From: Fimbriiglobus sp.
Lineage (GTDB): Bacteria; Planctomycetota; Planctomycetia; Gemmatales; Gemmataceae
DNA length: 33,783 nucleotides
NCBI GenBank assembly: GCA_022841795.1
Contig: JALHQU010000051.1
Location: 1 to 33,783, forward strand
Direction: 5' to 3'
Positions 23,477 through 30,745 of the stretch are shown here, piece after piece. The stretch's first letter is position 1; each line of letters opens with the position of its first letter. A program made the translations under genes and the position numbers. The notes under the pieces are model-generated. The model saw nothing but the letters and a program-made list of their open reading frames with translations. It searched no databases and was not told where the DNA came from.

Positions 23477-23584
23477 ATTCACCGCCGAGGGCACGAGAGG
23501 GTACATGAGGGAAGAGAAAATCCGGTTCTCAGAACATCCTCTTCCCGTCTTTCTCCGCGCCCTCATGTGCCCTCGGCGGTGAAT
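23477..23584. repeat. Palindrome family K with inner hairpin
   Basis: Arms 23477-23494 and 23567-23584 (18 bp, ATTCACCGCCGAGGGCAC) are exact complements. An inner pair (GGGAAGAG, CTCTTCCC) is present. It fills most of the 230-bp gap between the sulfatase and the HD-domain gene, together with a degenerate half of family G. Confidence 0.8.
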
Positions 23585-23644
23585 AGTCTTCCTGTTTTTA
23601 CTGACCGCCTCCGTGGTGAACTCTCCCGCTTGCGAGGACCACCC

Positions 23645-24175
23645 ATGCCGTCCGACCTCGACTTGCTGCTCGAAGCGGCGTCGTTCGCCGCCCGCGCCCA
23701 CCGGCACCAGCTCCGCAAGGACAAGGAGACGCCGTACGCGGCCCACACCTTCCGCGTGTGTCTGATCGCCCGGCAGGTATTCGGCATCGCCGATCCGAAG
23801 GTGTTGGCGGCGGCCCTGCTGCACGACACCATCGAGGACACCCCCACCGACTACGACGACCTGGCCGAGCGGTTCGGGCCGGACGTGGCCCGGTGGGCGG
23901 CGGGACTGACCAAGGACATGCGGCTGCCGGACGACGAGCGGGAGCAGGCGTACCGCGACCACCTCGCCCACGCCGAGTGGCAGGTTCTCGTGTGCAAGCT
24001 GGCCGACATCTACGACAACCTGACCGACTCACGCCATCTCACAGCGGAGAAGCGGGAACGGACGCTCGGCCGGTCGCGGTCGTACCTGGAGGCGATGAAG
24101 CCGGCCATCCCGCCGGAGTTGAAGGCGGCGTTCGAGTTGACCGAAGCGAAGGTCCGCGAGGTGGCGGGGTTATAA
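23645..24175 (+). CDS. Mesh1-like small alarmone (ppGpp) hydrolase
   Basis: This 176-aa HD-domain enzyme is about the length of human/Drosophila MESH1. The start at 23645 follows an AGGA site and gives the compact family fold. Metal ligands are at the equivalent positions: H34 (YAAHTFRV), H60-D61 (ALLHDTIEDT) and D121 (KLADIYDN); E64-D65 is the catalytic pair. These match MESH1's H35, H61, D62, D122. There is no synthetase, TGS or ACT domain, so it is a stand-alone hydrolase. Cleavage of (p)ppGpp, or NADPH as MESH1 also does, is inferred from family knowledge. The rest of the stringent response is not in this window. Confidence 0.82.
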   Translation: MPSDLDLLLEAASFAARAHRHQLRKDKETPYAAHTFRVCLIARQVFGIADPKVLAAALLHDTIEDTPTDYDDLAERFGPDVARWAAGLTKDMRLPDDEREQAYRDHLAHAEWQVLVCKLADIYDNLTDSRHLTAEKRERTLGRSRSYLEAMKPAIPPELKAAFELTEAKVREVAGL

Positions 24176-24261
24176 CCCTGTATCACGTTTGTCGGCGGGT
24201 GTTGCTCATCCGCCGCCGTTCTCCCAATAATGCCCACACCCGTTCCCTGCTGGCCGGTGGG

Positions 24262-24332
24262 ATAAGTAGTAGGCACACTCCGTGTGCCGTTCGGTCGAAT
24301 CACACGGCACATGGAGTGTGCCTACTACTTAT
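24262..24332. repeat. Palindrome family A, subtype 2, second copy
   Basis: Arms 24262-24290 and 24304-24332 match with one mismatch (ATAAGTAGTAGGCACACTCC). The outer GATAAGTAGTAGG edge contains TAA and TAG triplets. It lies 21 bp upstream of the start at 24354, not at a stop, showing that the family can also sit 5' of a gene. Confidence 0.9.
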
Positions 24333-24353
24333 ACCTGCCCGTGAGGGCGTGAG

Positions 24354-25592
24354 ATGCTCGTTCGCTGTCTGACGGTCGCCGCCGTCCTCCTGTCGGCGTC
24401 GCTCGCCGCCGCCTGCCCGTTCTGCTCCACCCAGGGGCAGACGCTGGCCGGTGAGCTGGCGTCGGCCGACATGATCGTGGTCGCCACCCTCAAGTCGTCC
24501 GAGCAGGACGCGAACGACTTCACCAAGAGTAAGTCGGTGTTCAAGATCGATCAGGCGATCAAGCCGCACCCGGTGTACAAGGCGGGGGACACGTTCACCG
24601 TCGCCCGGTACATCCAGCAGGTGAAGAAAGGGGAGGAGCCGAAGCTGCTGCTGTTCTGCTACGTGAACCACGACCCGGCCGACGCCCAACTGGCCGCCGT
24701 CGCCTCGGCGGCGGTGTTCGCCGGCTACCGGAACGTGAGCGTGGACGCGTACCGCGGGGACGAGGTGAAGGCGGACAGCCAGCTGCCCAAGTACCTGGCC
24801 GACACGTTCGCCCTGAAGGACAAGGACGCGGCCACCCGCCTGAAGTTCTACTTCGACCACCTGGAGGTGCCCGAACTGTTCGTCAGCACCGACGCGCTGA
24901 TGGAGTTCGGCAACGCCGACTACAAGGACGTCCGCCCGGTGGCCGAGAAGCTGCCGGCCGACACCCTGCTCAAGTGGATCAAGGACCCGAACACCGCCCC
25001 GTCCCGGTTCGGGCTGTACGGCATGCTGCTCGGGCACTGCGGCAAGGCCGAGCACGCCGCCGCCGTCCGCAAGCTGATCGACGACCCGGACAACGCGTAC
25101 AGCCTGGGGCTGGACGGCATGCTCGCCGGGTACACCCTGCTCGACCCGAAGGGCGGGTGGGAGCTGATTAGCGGCATCGCCGGCGACCGCAAGCGGGACT
25201 TCAGCACCCGGTACGCCGCCCTCCGCACCGTCCGCTTCTTCCACGAGTACCGGCCGGACGTGATCAAGCCGGAGCAGATGGTCGGGGTGATGAAGGCGCT
25301 GGCCGCCCAGGACGACATCGCCGACATCGCCATCGACGACCTGCGGAAGTGGAAGACGTGGGACGAGACCGGGTTCGTCCTCGGGTTCGCCGGCCAGGAG
25401 TCGCACAACACGCTCATCACCAAGCGGGCGCTGCTGCGGTTCGCCATCCAGGCGGGCGAGGCCGGCAAGGCGGACGCGACGGCGTTCGTGGACAAGGCCC
25501 GCGCCGACAACCCGGACCGGGTGAAGGAGACGGAGGAACTGCTGCGGGACGAGACGCCGAAGACGGTGACGACGCCGGCGGCGAAGAAGTGA
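24354..25592 (+). CDS. Secreted CxxC protein A of unknown function
   Basis: This 412-aa protein has a signal peptide ending at ALAAA before a CPFC motif (C22-P-F-C25), so the mature protein begins with a CxxC motif. This could bind a metal or cofactor, or be redox-active. A beta-rich domain (residues 25-130) precedes a C-terminal helical region (about 200-400) with HEAT-like repeats: FGLYGMLLGHCGKAEHAA, DGMLAGYTLLDPKGGW, TRYAALRTVRFF and KRALLRFAIQ. The sequence resembles the next gene throughout the C-terminal half, including the identical segment LLDPKGGW. No known family was recognised. Its TGA stop is 4 bp from palindrome family D. Tandem location with its paralogue suggests a common function. 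Confidence 0.78.
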   Translation: MLVRCLTVAAVLLSASLAAACPFCSTQGQTLAGELASADMIVVATLKSSEQDANDFTKSKSVFKIDQAIKPHPVYKAGDTFTVARYIQQVKKGEEPKLLLFCYVNHDPADAQLAAVASAAVFAGYRNVSVDAYRGDEVKADSQLPKYLADTFALKDKDAATRLKFYFDHLEVPELFVSTDALMEFGNADYKDVRPVAEKLPADTLLKWIKDPNTAPSRFGLYGMLLGHCGKAEHAAAVRKLIDDPDNAYSLGLDGMLAGYTLLDPKGGWELISGIAGDRKRDFSTRYAALRTVRFFHEYRPDVIKPEQMVGVMKALAAQDDIADIAIDDLRKWKTWDETGFVLGFAGQESHNTLITKRALLRFAIQAGEAGKADATAFVDKARADNPDRVKETEELLRDETPKTVTTPAAKK

Positions 25593-25596
25593 GCAC

Positions 25597-25682
25597 GGCG
25601 AGCCGGGAGCGTGATGGCGAGCCGGGAGCGTGAGCGACCGGAGCGCGAACAACACTCCGGTCGCTCACGCTCCCGGCTCGCC
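25597..25682. repeat. Palindrome family D, copy 2, with partial tandem duplication
   Basis: Arms 25616-25643 and 25655-25682 are identical in sequence to the 28-bp arms at 801-865. The first 18 bases (GGCGAGCCGGGAGCGTGA) are duplicated immediately upstream at 25597-25614. The stop codon of protein A lies 4 bp before the duplicated piece. It occupies the gap between the two CxxC paralogues. Confidence 0.92.
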
Positions 25683-25723
25683 ACCAGCATCGGCATGGAC
25701 GCCCCACCCACCGCGAGGATCGC

Positions 25724-26845
25724 ATGCGCCACCTTCCCCCCGCCCTGCTGGTTCTCGCGGTCACCGGGCACGCCCTCGCCTGCTCGTTCTGCGGGCCGAA
25801 CCTGACCGCCAAGAACACCCTCCGCGAGGAGTTCGTCCAGGCGAAGGCGGTGGTGGCCGGCACGCTCAAGAACCCGAAGGCCAACCCGGACGGGGTGGGC
25901 GGCACCACCGAGTTCCACTTCGCCAGCACGCTCAAAAACGCCGGGGTGGTTGAGAACCGCAAGGCGCTGCTGCTGCCGAAATACTTCCCCGTCGTCGGCG
26001 ACACCCCGCCGGACTACCTGCTGTTCCTGGACGACCGCGACGGCAAGCCGGACGTGACCGGCGGGGTGCCGTCGTCGAAAGCCCTGGTCGAGTACCTGGC
26101 GGCGGCGGCCAAGCTGGACGCGAAGGACGCGGCCAAGCGGTTGGCGTTCTACTTCGCCCACCTGGACTCGGCCGACCCGACGGTGAGCGGGGACGCCTTT
26201 CTGGAGTTCGCCAAGGCGTCGGACGCGGACGTGGTGCGGGCGAAGACGACGCTGGATGCGAAGAAGCTGCAGCGGTGGCTGGCCGACCCGAAGACGCCGG
26301 CCGAGCGGATCGGGGTGTACGCCATGATGCTCGGGCTGTGCGGAGAGAAGGCCGACGCCGCCGTGTTCGCCGGGATGCTCAAGCGGACGGATGCGGCGGC
26401 GCGTGACAACGTCGGCGGCATTCTGGCCGGGTACTGCCTGCTCGACCCGAAGGGCGGGTGGGCGGAGGTGCGGGCCACGTTCGCCGCCGTCGGCAGCTTC
26501 GAGGAGCGGTACGCGGCGCTGACCGCCGTGAAGTACCTGCAAGCCACCCGGCCGAAGGAACACCGGGCCGACGTACTCGCCCTGTACCGCGACCGGCTGG
26601 CGGACAAGGACTTCGTCGACATGGCGGTCGAAGACCTCCGCCGCTGGGGGTGGTGGGACCTGACCGCCGACGTGCTGGCGGTGTACGGGAACGACCTGGG
26701 CAAGCCGCCGATCGTGCGGAAGGCGGTGGTGCGATACGCGCTGAGTTGCCCGGACGAGGCGGCGAAGGCGTTCGCGGGCAAAGTGCGGCAGGCCGACCCG
26801 AAGCTGGTCGAACGGGTGGAGGAGAGTCTGAAGGCGTGGAAGTGA
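25724..26845 (+). CDS. Secreted CxxC protein B, paralogue of A
   Basis: This 373-aa tandem paralogue of the preceding gene has a signal peptide ending ALA, then C20-S-F-C23, again a CxxC at the mature N-terminus. The beta-rich N-terminal segment is shorter than in A. The helical C-terminus matches A with shared blocks GVYAMMLGLCG, GGILAGYCLLDPKGGW, ERYAALTAVKYL, MAVEDLRRW and VRKAVVRYAL. The two are probably products of a duplication that has diverged. Family and function are unknown; the CxxC invites a metal, haem-related or disulfide role, but nothing in the window shows which. Its stop is 4 bp before palindrome family H. Confidence 0.78.
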   Translation: MRHLPPALLVLAVTGHALACSFCGPNLTAKNTLREEFVQAKAVVAGTLKNPKANPDGVGGTTEFHFASTLKNAGVVENRKALLLPKYFPVVGDTPPDYLLFLDDRDGKPDVTGGVPSSKALVEYLAAAAKLDAKDAAKRLAFYFAHLDSADPTVSGDAFLEFAKASDADVVRAKTTLDAKKLQRWLADPKTPAERIGVYAMMLGLCGEKADAAVFAGMLKRTDAAARDNVGGILAGYCLLDPKGGWAEVRATFAAVGSFEERYAALTAVKYLQATRPKEHRADVLALYRDRLADKDFVDMAVEDLRRWGWWDLTADVLAVYGNDLGKPPIVRKAVVRYALSCPDEAAKAFAGKVRQADPKLVERVEESLKAWK

Positions 26846-26849
26846 ATTT

Positions 26850-26912
26850 GGTTTGCCGCGAGGCACCGCCGAGCGCGTCGCAGTCGCGCTCGGCGGTGCC
26901 TCGCGGCAAACC
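26850..26912. repeat. Palindrome family H (28-bp perfect arms)
   Basis: Arms 26850-26877 and 26885-26912 are exact complements (GGTTTGCCGCGAGGCACCGC...). It exactly fills the gap between convergent genes, 4 bp after one stop (26845) and 2 bp before the other (26915). There is no T-tract. Confidence 0.92.
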
Positions 26913-26914
26913 GC

Positions 26915-28813
26915 TTACTTCTTCTTCTCGAACTGCCAGTTCTCGTCGAACAGCCCGGCGGCGACCACCTCGAACCCGGCCGGGTCGTCCTTCGTCGGCT
27001 TCGGCTTGAGCACCGCCCAGTCGCCCAGCCGCGGGTACAGCAGCGCGTTCGTCCCCTTCAGGTCCGCCTCCCGGAACGTGTGCCCGGAGTTGATGACGAC
27101 GTATCCATTGCCCATCGGGTAAATGAGTACCGGCAGGTGCGTCTTCGGGTCATACTTCACCCCGTTCACTACCAACTCGTCTTTCGTCCAGGTGATCGGC
27201 AACTCTGGCAACACGAAGGCGATTGTGGGGTTGGATTGCGGGTCACCGAAGAGAACGAAGCTGTTGTGCGTACTTGGGTCAGCGTGTCCGGCCGTGGGGA
27301 GATCTCCGCGGAAGTAGCGACTCCAGTTCCTGTCGAACTCTTGATGGCGGGCGGCGGCGAACAGGGCCGGTTCTTCATGCCACGGTTTCCCGGTCGCCTT
27401 CACCACCACGAACCGTTCTCTGAAGGCGTCGTCGATCGGCCCTGGACTCGAGCTCCCTTTTATCCGCTTGCCTTCTTTCCAGACCATAACTCCCCACTTG
27501 CCATCTACCTTTTCCAGCAAGTCAGGGAACTCCCCTTTCACTTGGGGTATGTTCTGGCCGTCAACGGTGAGCACCTTCCACCCTTCCAACCGCGGGTGGG
27601 GGAGGGCGAGCGTCCGCACATTCACGGTATCGACAGTCACCTTGCCCTCAGCTTGCTTCGCATCCACTACGGTCTTTTCGTACTGCTTGAGTTGGGCGAT
27701 CGGAACGACCCACGTGCGGAGGAAGTTTGTGGAATGGGGTGTGTAAGTTACGAACCGAAACCGTTCCAGCACTGGCGGTCGCGGTTCTTTCAAATGCTTC
27801 TGGTACTCCGCTTCTAGTTTCGCCATCCATTCCGGCGGTTGCTTGTGCTCCAACCCCGGCGCGACGAGGTGGGTGAAACTGTGCGGCTCCTTGAAGTCCT
27901 TTAGCTTCGTCTCGATCAGGTCCGCCGCCAACTTCTGCTTGTCCTTCTCCCCGCTGTACGCCACCACCGGCACGTTGAACACGTTCTCGGCGTAGTCCAC
28001 CGCGTCGTAGATGCGCAAGCACTTCTCGATGTAGTCCGGCTGCGGGCCGAACTTCTTCTCGCCGATGTACCCGCGGGTGGTGGTGAACCCGGCCCCCGGC
28101 CCGAGGACGGCGAACGTGAACGGGTGCCGCAAGCCGATGTGCCAGGTCCCGGCCCCGCCCATGCTGAACCCGCGGAGGACGATCCGGTCCTGGTCGAACG
28201 AGGTGTCCTTGTTGGCCGCCCACATCGCCTCGAACACGTCTTTCTCGCCGGCCCAGCGGTAGGCGTTGTTCCCTCGGCCGTACACCTCCACCTCGAAGTG
28301 GTCGAGCGGCTTGCCCGGCTTGGCCGTCTCCTTCGCGTGGATGAACTTCACCTCCGTCAGCGTGGCGTCGCGGCCGTGCAGGATCACGTCCAGCCGGTAC
28401 TTCTTCTTCGGTTCGTAGTCGTCCGGGTAGCGGATGGCGAACGGCTGAACCGACCCATCCACACACGACTTGTACCCGCGGATGAACGGCTTGCCCCGCA
28501 CCTTCAGCCACGACTGCTCCTTGTCCGCCGCCCGCTTCAGCCCGGCGTCGAGTACGTCCAACGTCTGTTGGGCCGACTTCTCCGTGTACCACTCGCCGTG
28601 CTTGACGATCCACTCGGCCGCCTTCAGGTAGATCGCCACGTCCGGCGACGTTTCTTTCGTCACCAGCTTCCGCAGTTCCGCCGTCTTGTCCGTGATCGTC
28701 TTGAGCGTGGCCGCGTCCGGCGGGAACGTCTTCGGGGCGGGGAAGTCGGGCGGCTGGGCCATGACGGCGGACCCGAGCAGGAGAGCAGGCAACACGGCGG
28801 CGAGGCGGGGCAT
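26915..28813 (-). CDS. Secreted alpha/beta hydrolase, prolyl-oligopeptidase-like
   Basis: This 632-aa exported protein has a signal peptide at residues 1-19 and a helical N-terminal region. An alpha/beta-hydrolase core starts near residue 125. The nucleophile is S217 in the elbow GFSMGGAGTW, the oxyanion segment is VILHGRD (about 144-149), and a histidine in APGLEHKQPPE may complete the triad. A substrate-binding beta-rich region follows. The second half (residues about 310-580, bases 27080-27880) is clearly less GC-rich (about 50-58%) than the first half, suggesting a composite gene or relaxed selection. The substrate is unknown: possible peptidase or esterase. It converges with CxxC protein B across family H. 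Confidence 0.8.
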   Translation of the reverse strand: MPRLAAVLPALLLGSAVMAQPPDFPAPKTFPPDAATLKTITDKTAELRKLVTKETSPDVAIYLKAAEWIVKHGEWYTEKSAQQTLDVLDAGLKRAADKEQSWLKVRGKPFIRGYKSCVDGSVQPFAIRYPDDYEPKKKYRLDVILHGRDATLTEVKFIHAKETAKPGKPLDHFEVEVYGRGNNAYRWAGEKDVFEAMWAANKDTSFDQDRIVLRGFSMGGAGTWHIGLRHPFTFAVLGPGAGFTTTRGYIGEKKFGPQPDYIEKCLRIYDAVDYAENVFNVPVVAYSGEKDKQKLAADLIETKLKDFKEPHSFTHLVAPGLEHKQPPEWMAKLEAEYQKHLKEPRPPVLERFRFVTYTPHSTNFLRTWVVPIAQLKQYEKTVVDAKQAEGKVTVDTVNVRTLALPHPRLEGWKVLTVDGQNIPQVKGEFPDLLEKVDGKWGVMVWKEGKRIKGSSSPGPIDDAFRERFVVVKATGKPWHEEPALFAAARHQEFDRNWSRYFRGDLPTAGHADPSTHNSFVLFGDPQSNPTIAFVLPELPITWTKDELVVNGVKYDPKTHLPVLIYPMGNGYVVINSGHTFREADLKGTNALLYPRLGDWAVLKPKPTKDDPAGFEVVAAGLFDENWQFEKKK

Positions 28814-28882
28814 GGCGGAGACTCACGGCGGGTGGAGAACACCGTATCCGCACTATGGATGGTACGCAAGCGATTGAATCAC

Positions 28883-28987
28883 CACCGGCGGGCCGCCGGT
28901 GCCACGAAGAAGGAAGACCACCGGCGGGCCGCCGGTGCCACGGAAGAAGTGTTCTCTGTTTTTCGTGGCACCTGCGGCCCGCCGGTG
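28883..28987. repeat. Palindrome family E, tandem triple copy
   Basis: The 23-mer CACCGGCGGGCCGCCGGTGC... is present at 28883-28905 and 28919-28941 (direct), and inverted with one mismatch at 28965-28987. The arrangement looks like a family E palindrome with one arm duplicated. It lies in a divergent gap before the first cyclophilin. It matches the element at 8900-8953. Confidence 0.9.
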
Positions 28988-29070
28988 ATCCCCATACTTG
29001 ATCCGCCGGATAGAATCCCCCGGTACGTTCGCCCCGCCGTCCGGCGCGGGCTACCCATGAGGCCCGCACA

Positions 29071-29649
29071 ATGACGATCAAGTTCGCCGTTCTCGCGCTG
29101 CTGCTGCTGGCGGCCGTCGCCGCCAACGGCGCCCGCGCCGCCGACAAGCCGGTGGTGGTGGTGGAAACCTCCCTCGGCTCCATCGAGATCGAGCTGGACG
29201 ACGAGAAGGCGCCGGGGACGGTGAAGAACTTCCTGGCGTACGTGGACGACAAGCACTACGACGGCACCGTCTTCCACCGGGTCATGTCCGACTTCATGAT
29301 CCAGGGCGGCGGGTTCGAGCCGGGGATGAAGCAGAAGAAGACGAAGGAGGCGATCGAGAACGAGGCGAAGAACGGGCTGAGTAACGTCCGCGGGGCGATC
29401 GCCATGGCCCGCACCAGCGACCCGAACAGCGCCACCTGCCAGTTCTTCATCAACGTGGTGGACAACAGCAAGAAACTGGACCCGGCGGCCACCATGGACG
29501 GCGTCGGGTACTGCGTGTTCGGCAAGGTGACGAAGGGCATGGAGGTGGTGGACAAGATCAAGGAGGTGAAAGTGGGCAGAGCCGGCGGGCACCAGAACGT
29601 GCCGGTCGAGGACGTGGTCATCAAGTCTGTGACCCGGAAGAAGAAGTAA
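29071..29649 (+). CDS. Exported cyclophilin peptidyl-prolyl isomerase 1
   Basis: This 192-aa cyclophilin speeds cis-trans isomerisation of proline bonds during folding. It has a signal peptide (1-23, ending ARA) and so should act in the periplasm, like PpiA. Catalytic and binding residues are visible: FHRV (R70), FMIQGGG (Q78), [18 protein letters not shown], and [17 protein letters not shown]. It has a lysine-rich tail (RKKK). It is 74 bp upstream of a close second copy in the same direction. The start has a weak TGAGG site. An adjacent GGATAGAATCC motif may be the promoter. Confidence 0.92.
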   Translation: MTIKFAVLALLLLAAVAANGARAADKPVVVVETSLGSIEIELDDEKAPGTVKNFLAYVDDKHYDGTVFHRVMSDFMIQGGGFEPGMKQKKTKEAIENEAKNGLSNVRGAIAMARTSDPNSATCQFFINVVDNSKKLDPAATMDGVGYCVFGKVTKGMEVVDKIKEVKVGRAGGHQNVPVEDVVIKSVTRKKK

Positions 29650-29666
29650 CCCGGGCCGGGTTCGGG

Positions 29667-29672
29667 TACAAT
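29667..29672 (+). promoter_or_regulatory. Possible -10 TACAAT before cyclophilin 2
   Basis: TTCGGGTACAATCGC lies 52 bp before the ATG at 29724 and matches the motif seen before rho and before 5355. No good -35 is present. Confidence 0.3.
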
Positions 29673-29723
29673 CGCACGGCCGCCCGGCGTGGGGCGCTCG
29701 TGTTCCGTTTCCGGGGGTACACC

Positions 29724-30284
29724 ATGACCGCCGCTTTGCTCGTCTGCTCCCTGATGGTGTCCGCCCCGGTGCCGAAAGTGGCGGCGAAGTCGAACACGGT
29801 GGTGCTGGACACGTCGCACGGGGTGATCGAGATCGAACTCGACCCGGACAAGGCGCCGGCGACGGTGAAGAACTTCCTGGCCTATGTGGACGACAGGTTC
29901 TACGACGGGCTGACGTTCCACCGCGTCATCCCGACGTTCATGATCCAGGGCGGCGGGTACGACGCCGACATGAAGGAGAAGAAGGGGAACGCCCCCATCC
30001 CGAACGAGGCGGAGAACGGGCTGAGCAACGCCCGCGGGACGATCGCCATGGCCCGCACGGCGAAGCCGGACACCGCCACCAGCCAGTTCTTCATCAACAC
30101 GGTGGACAACAAGCGGTTGGACCGCAACCCGGAGGCGAACCAGGACGGGTACTGTGTGTTCGGCAAGGTGACGAAGGGGCTGGACGTGGTGGACGCCATC
30201 GCCGGGGTGAAGACCGGGCCACGGGCCGGGTACACCGACGTGCCGGTCGAGCCGGTGACGATCAGGACCGCCCGGCGGAAGTAG
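29724..30284 (+). CDS. Exported cyclophilin peptidyl-prolyl isomerase 2
   Basis: This 186-aa cyclophilin is a tandem duplicate of the previous gene. I chose the ATG at 29724 because the first nine residues from the upstream GTG are basic and lie before the signal peptide ([21 protein letters not shown]). Active-site segments are FHRV (R67), MIQGGGY (Q75), [15 protein letters not shown] and [15 protein letters not shown]. It shares long blocks with copy 1 ([31 protein letters not shown]). The tail is basic but shorter. It converges 3 bp from the stop of the next gene, with no palindrome between, in contrast to most boundaries here. Confidence 0.9.
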   Translation: MTAALLVCSLMVSAPVPKVAAKSNTVVLDTSHGVIEIELDPDKAPATVKNFLAYVDDRFYDGLTFHRVIPTFMIQGGGYDADMKEKKGNAPIPNEAENGLSNARGTIAMARTAKPDTATSQFFINTVDNKRLDRNPEANQDGYCVFGKVTKGLDVVDAIAGVKTGPRAGYTDVPVEPVTIRTARRK

Positions 30285-30287
30285 CGG

Positions 30288-30605
30288 CTACCGGCCGCGC
30301 TCGCCCGGCACCACCGACGCCCGCTGCCGGCCGGCCGGCTGCTGGCTGCCGAGTTGCGGCCGCACCCGCTTCACCGGGGCGGCGGTGGCGGCCAGTTCGC
30401 GGCGGATGTCCGATGCGGCGCGGGCGGCCATCGCCACCTTCAGCAGTTGCAGCCCGCCGCGGAACACGGCCAGCCCGGCGAACCCGAACAGCACCGCCTC
30501 CACCACCCGCTTGTTCAGCAGGAACACGGTGTAACACATGGCGAACATCGCCAGCCCGGTGCCGAGCAGCACCCACCCGGCGATCTCTCGCAGCCACGCG
30601 GTCAT
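30288..30605 (-). CDS. Two-helix membrane protein of unknown function, 105 aa
   Basis: Two hydrophobic helices (about 9-30, AGWVLLGTGLAMFAMCYTVFLL; about 36-58, VEAVLFGFAGLAVFRGGLQLL) are joined by a short basic turn. A basic and glutamine/arginine-rich C-terminal tail (RRELAATAAPVKRVRPQLGSQQ) follows. The topology suggests a small inner-membrane protein with a cytoplasmic tail. There is no recognised family. It is transcribed leftward; the gap between it and the next upstream leftward gene holds palindrome family I. Confidence 0.65.
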   Translation of the reverse strand: MTAWLREIAGWVLLGTGLAMFAMCYTVFLLNKRVVEAVLFGFAGLAVFRGGLQLLKVAMAARAASDIRRELAATAAPVKRVRPQLGSQQPAGRQRASVVPGERGR

Positions 30606-30618
30606 GATTGGTCCTCAC

Positions 30619-30734
30619 AAATCCGTTGCATGCGGATAACGCGGACTCCGGTGCGGATGAACACGGATCCAGAACAAGATCTTTCTGATCCTCTTCATCC
30701 GCGCTGAAATCCGCGTCCTCCGCGTGCCGATTTT
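30619..30734. repeat. Imperfect palindrome family I (about 55-bp arms)
   Basis: The two halves pair imperfectly around the centre AAGATCTT. Shared words are AAATCCG, ATGCGGATAACGCGGA and GTGCGGATGAACACGGATCC, with their approximate complements. Similar GATCCGTGTTCATCCG repeats occur in several bacterial phyla. The unit fills the gap between two leftward genes. Confidence 0.75.
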
Positions 30735-30745
30735 GTCCTACCTGT

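Noticed and set aside
23415-23644. A possible longer N-terminus for the HD hydrolase starting near 23411
   Set aside because: The extra residues are encoded by palindrome sequence and have no protein character; the start at 23645 gives a complete fold and has a ribosome-binding site.
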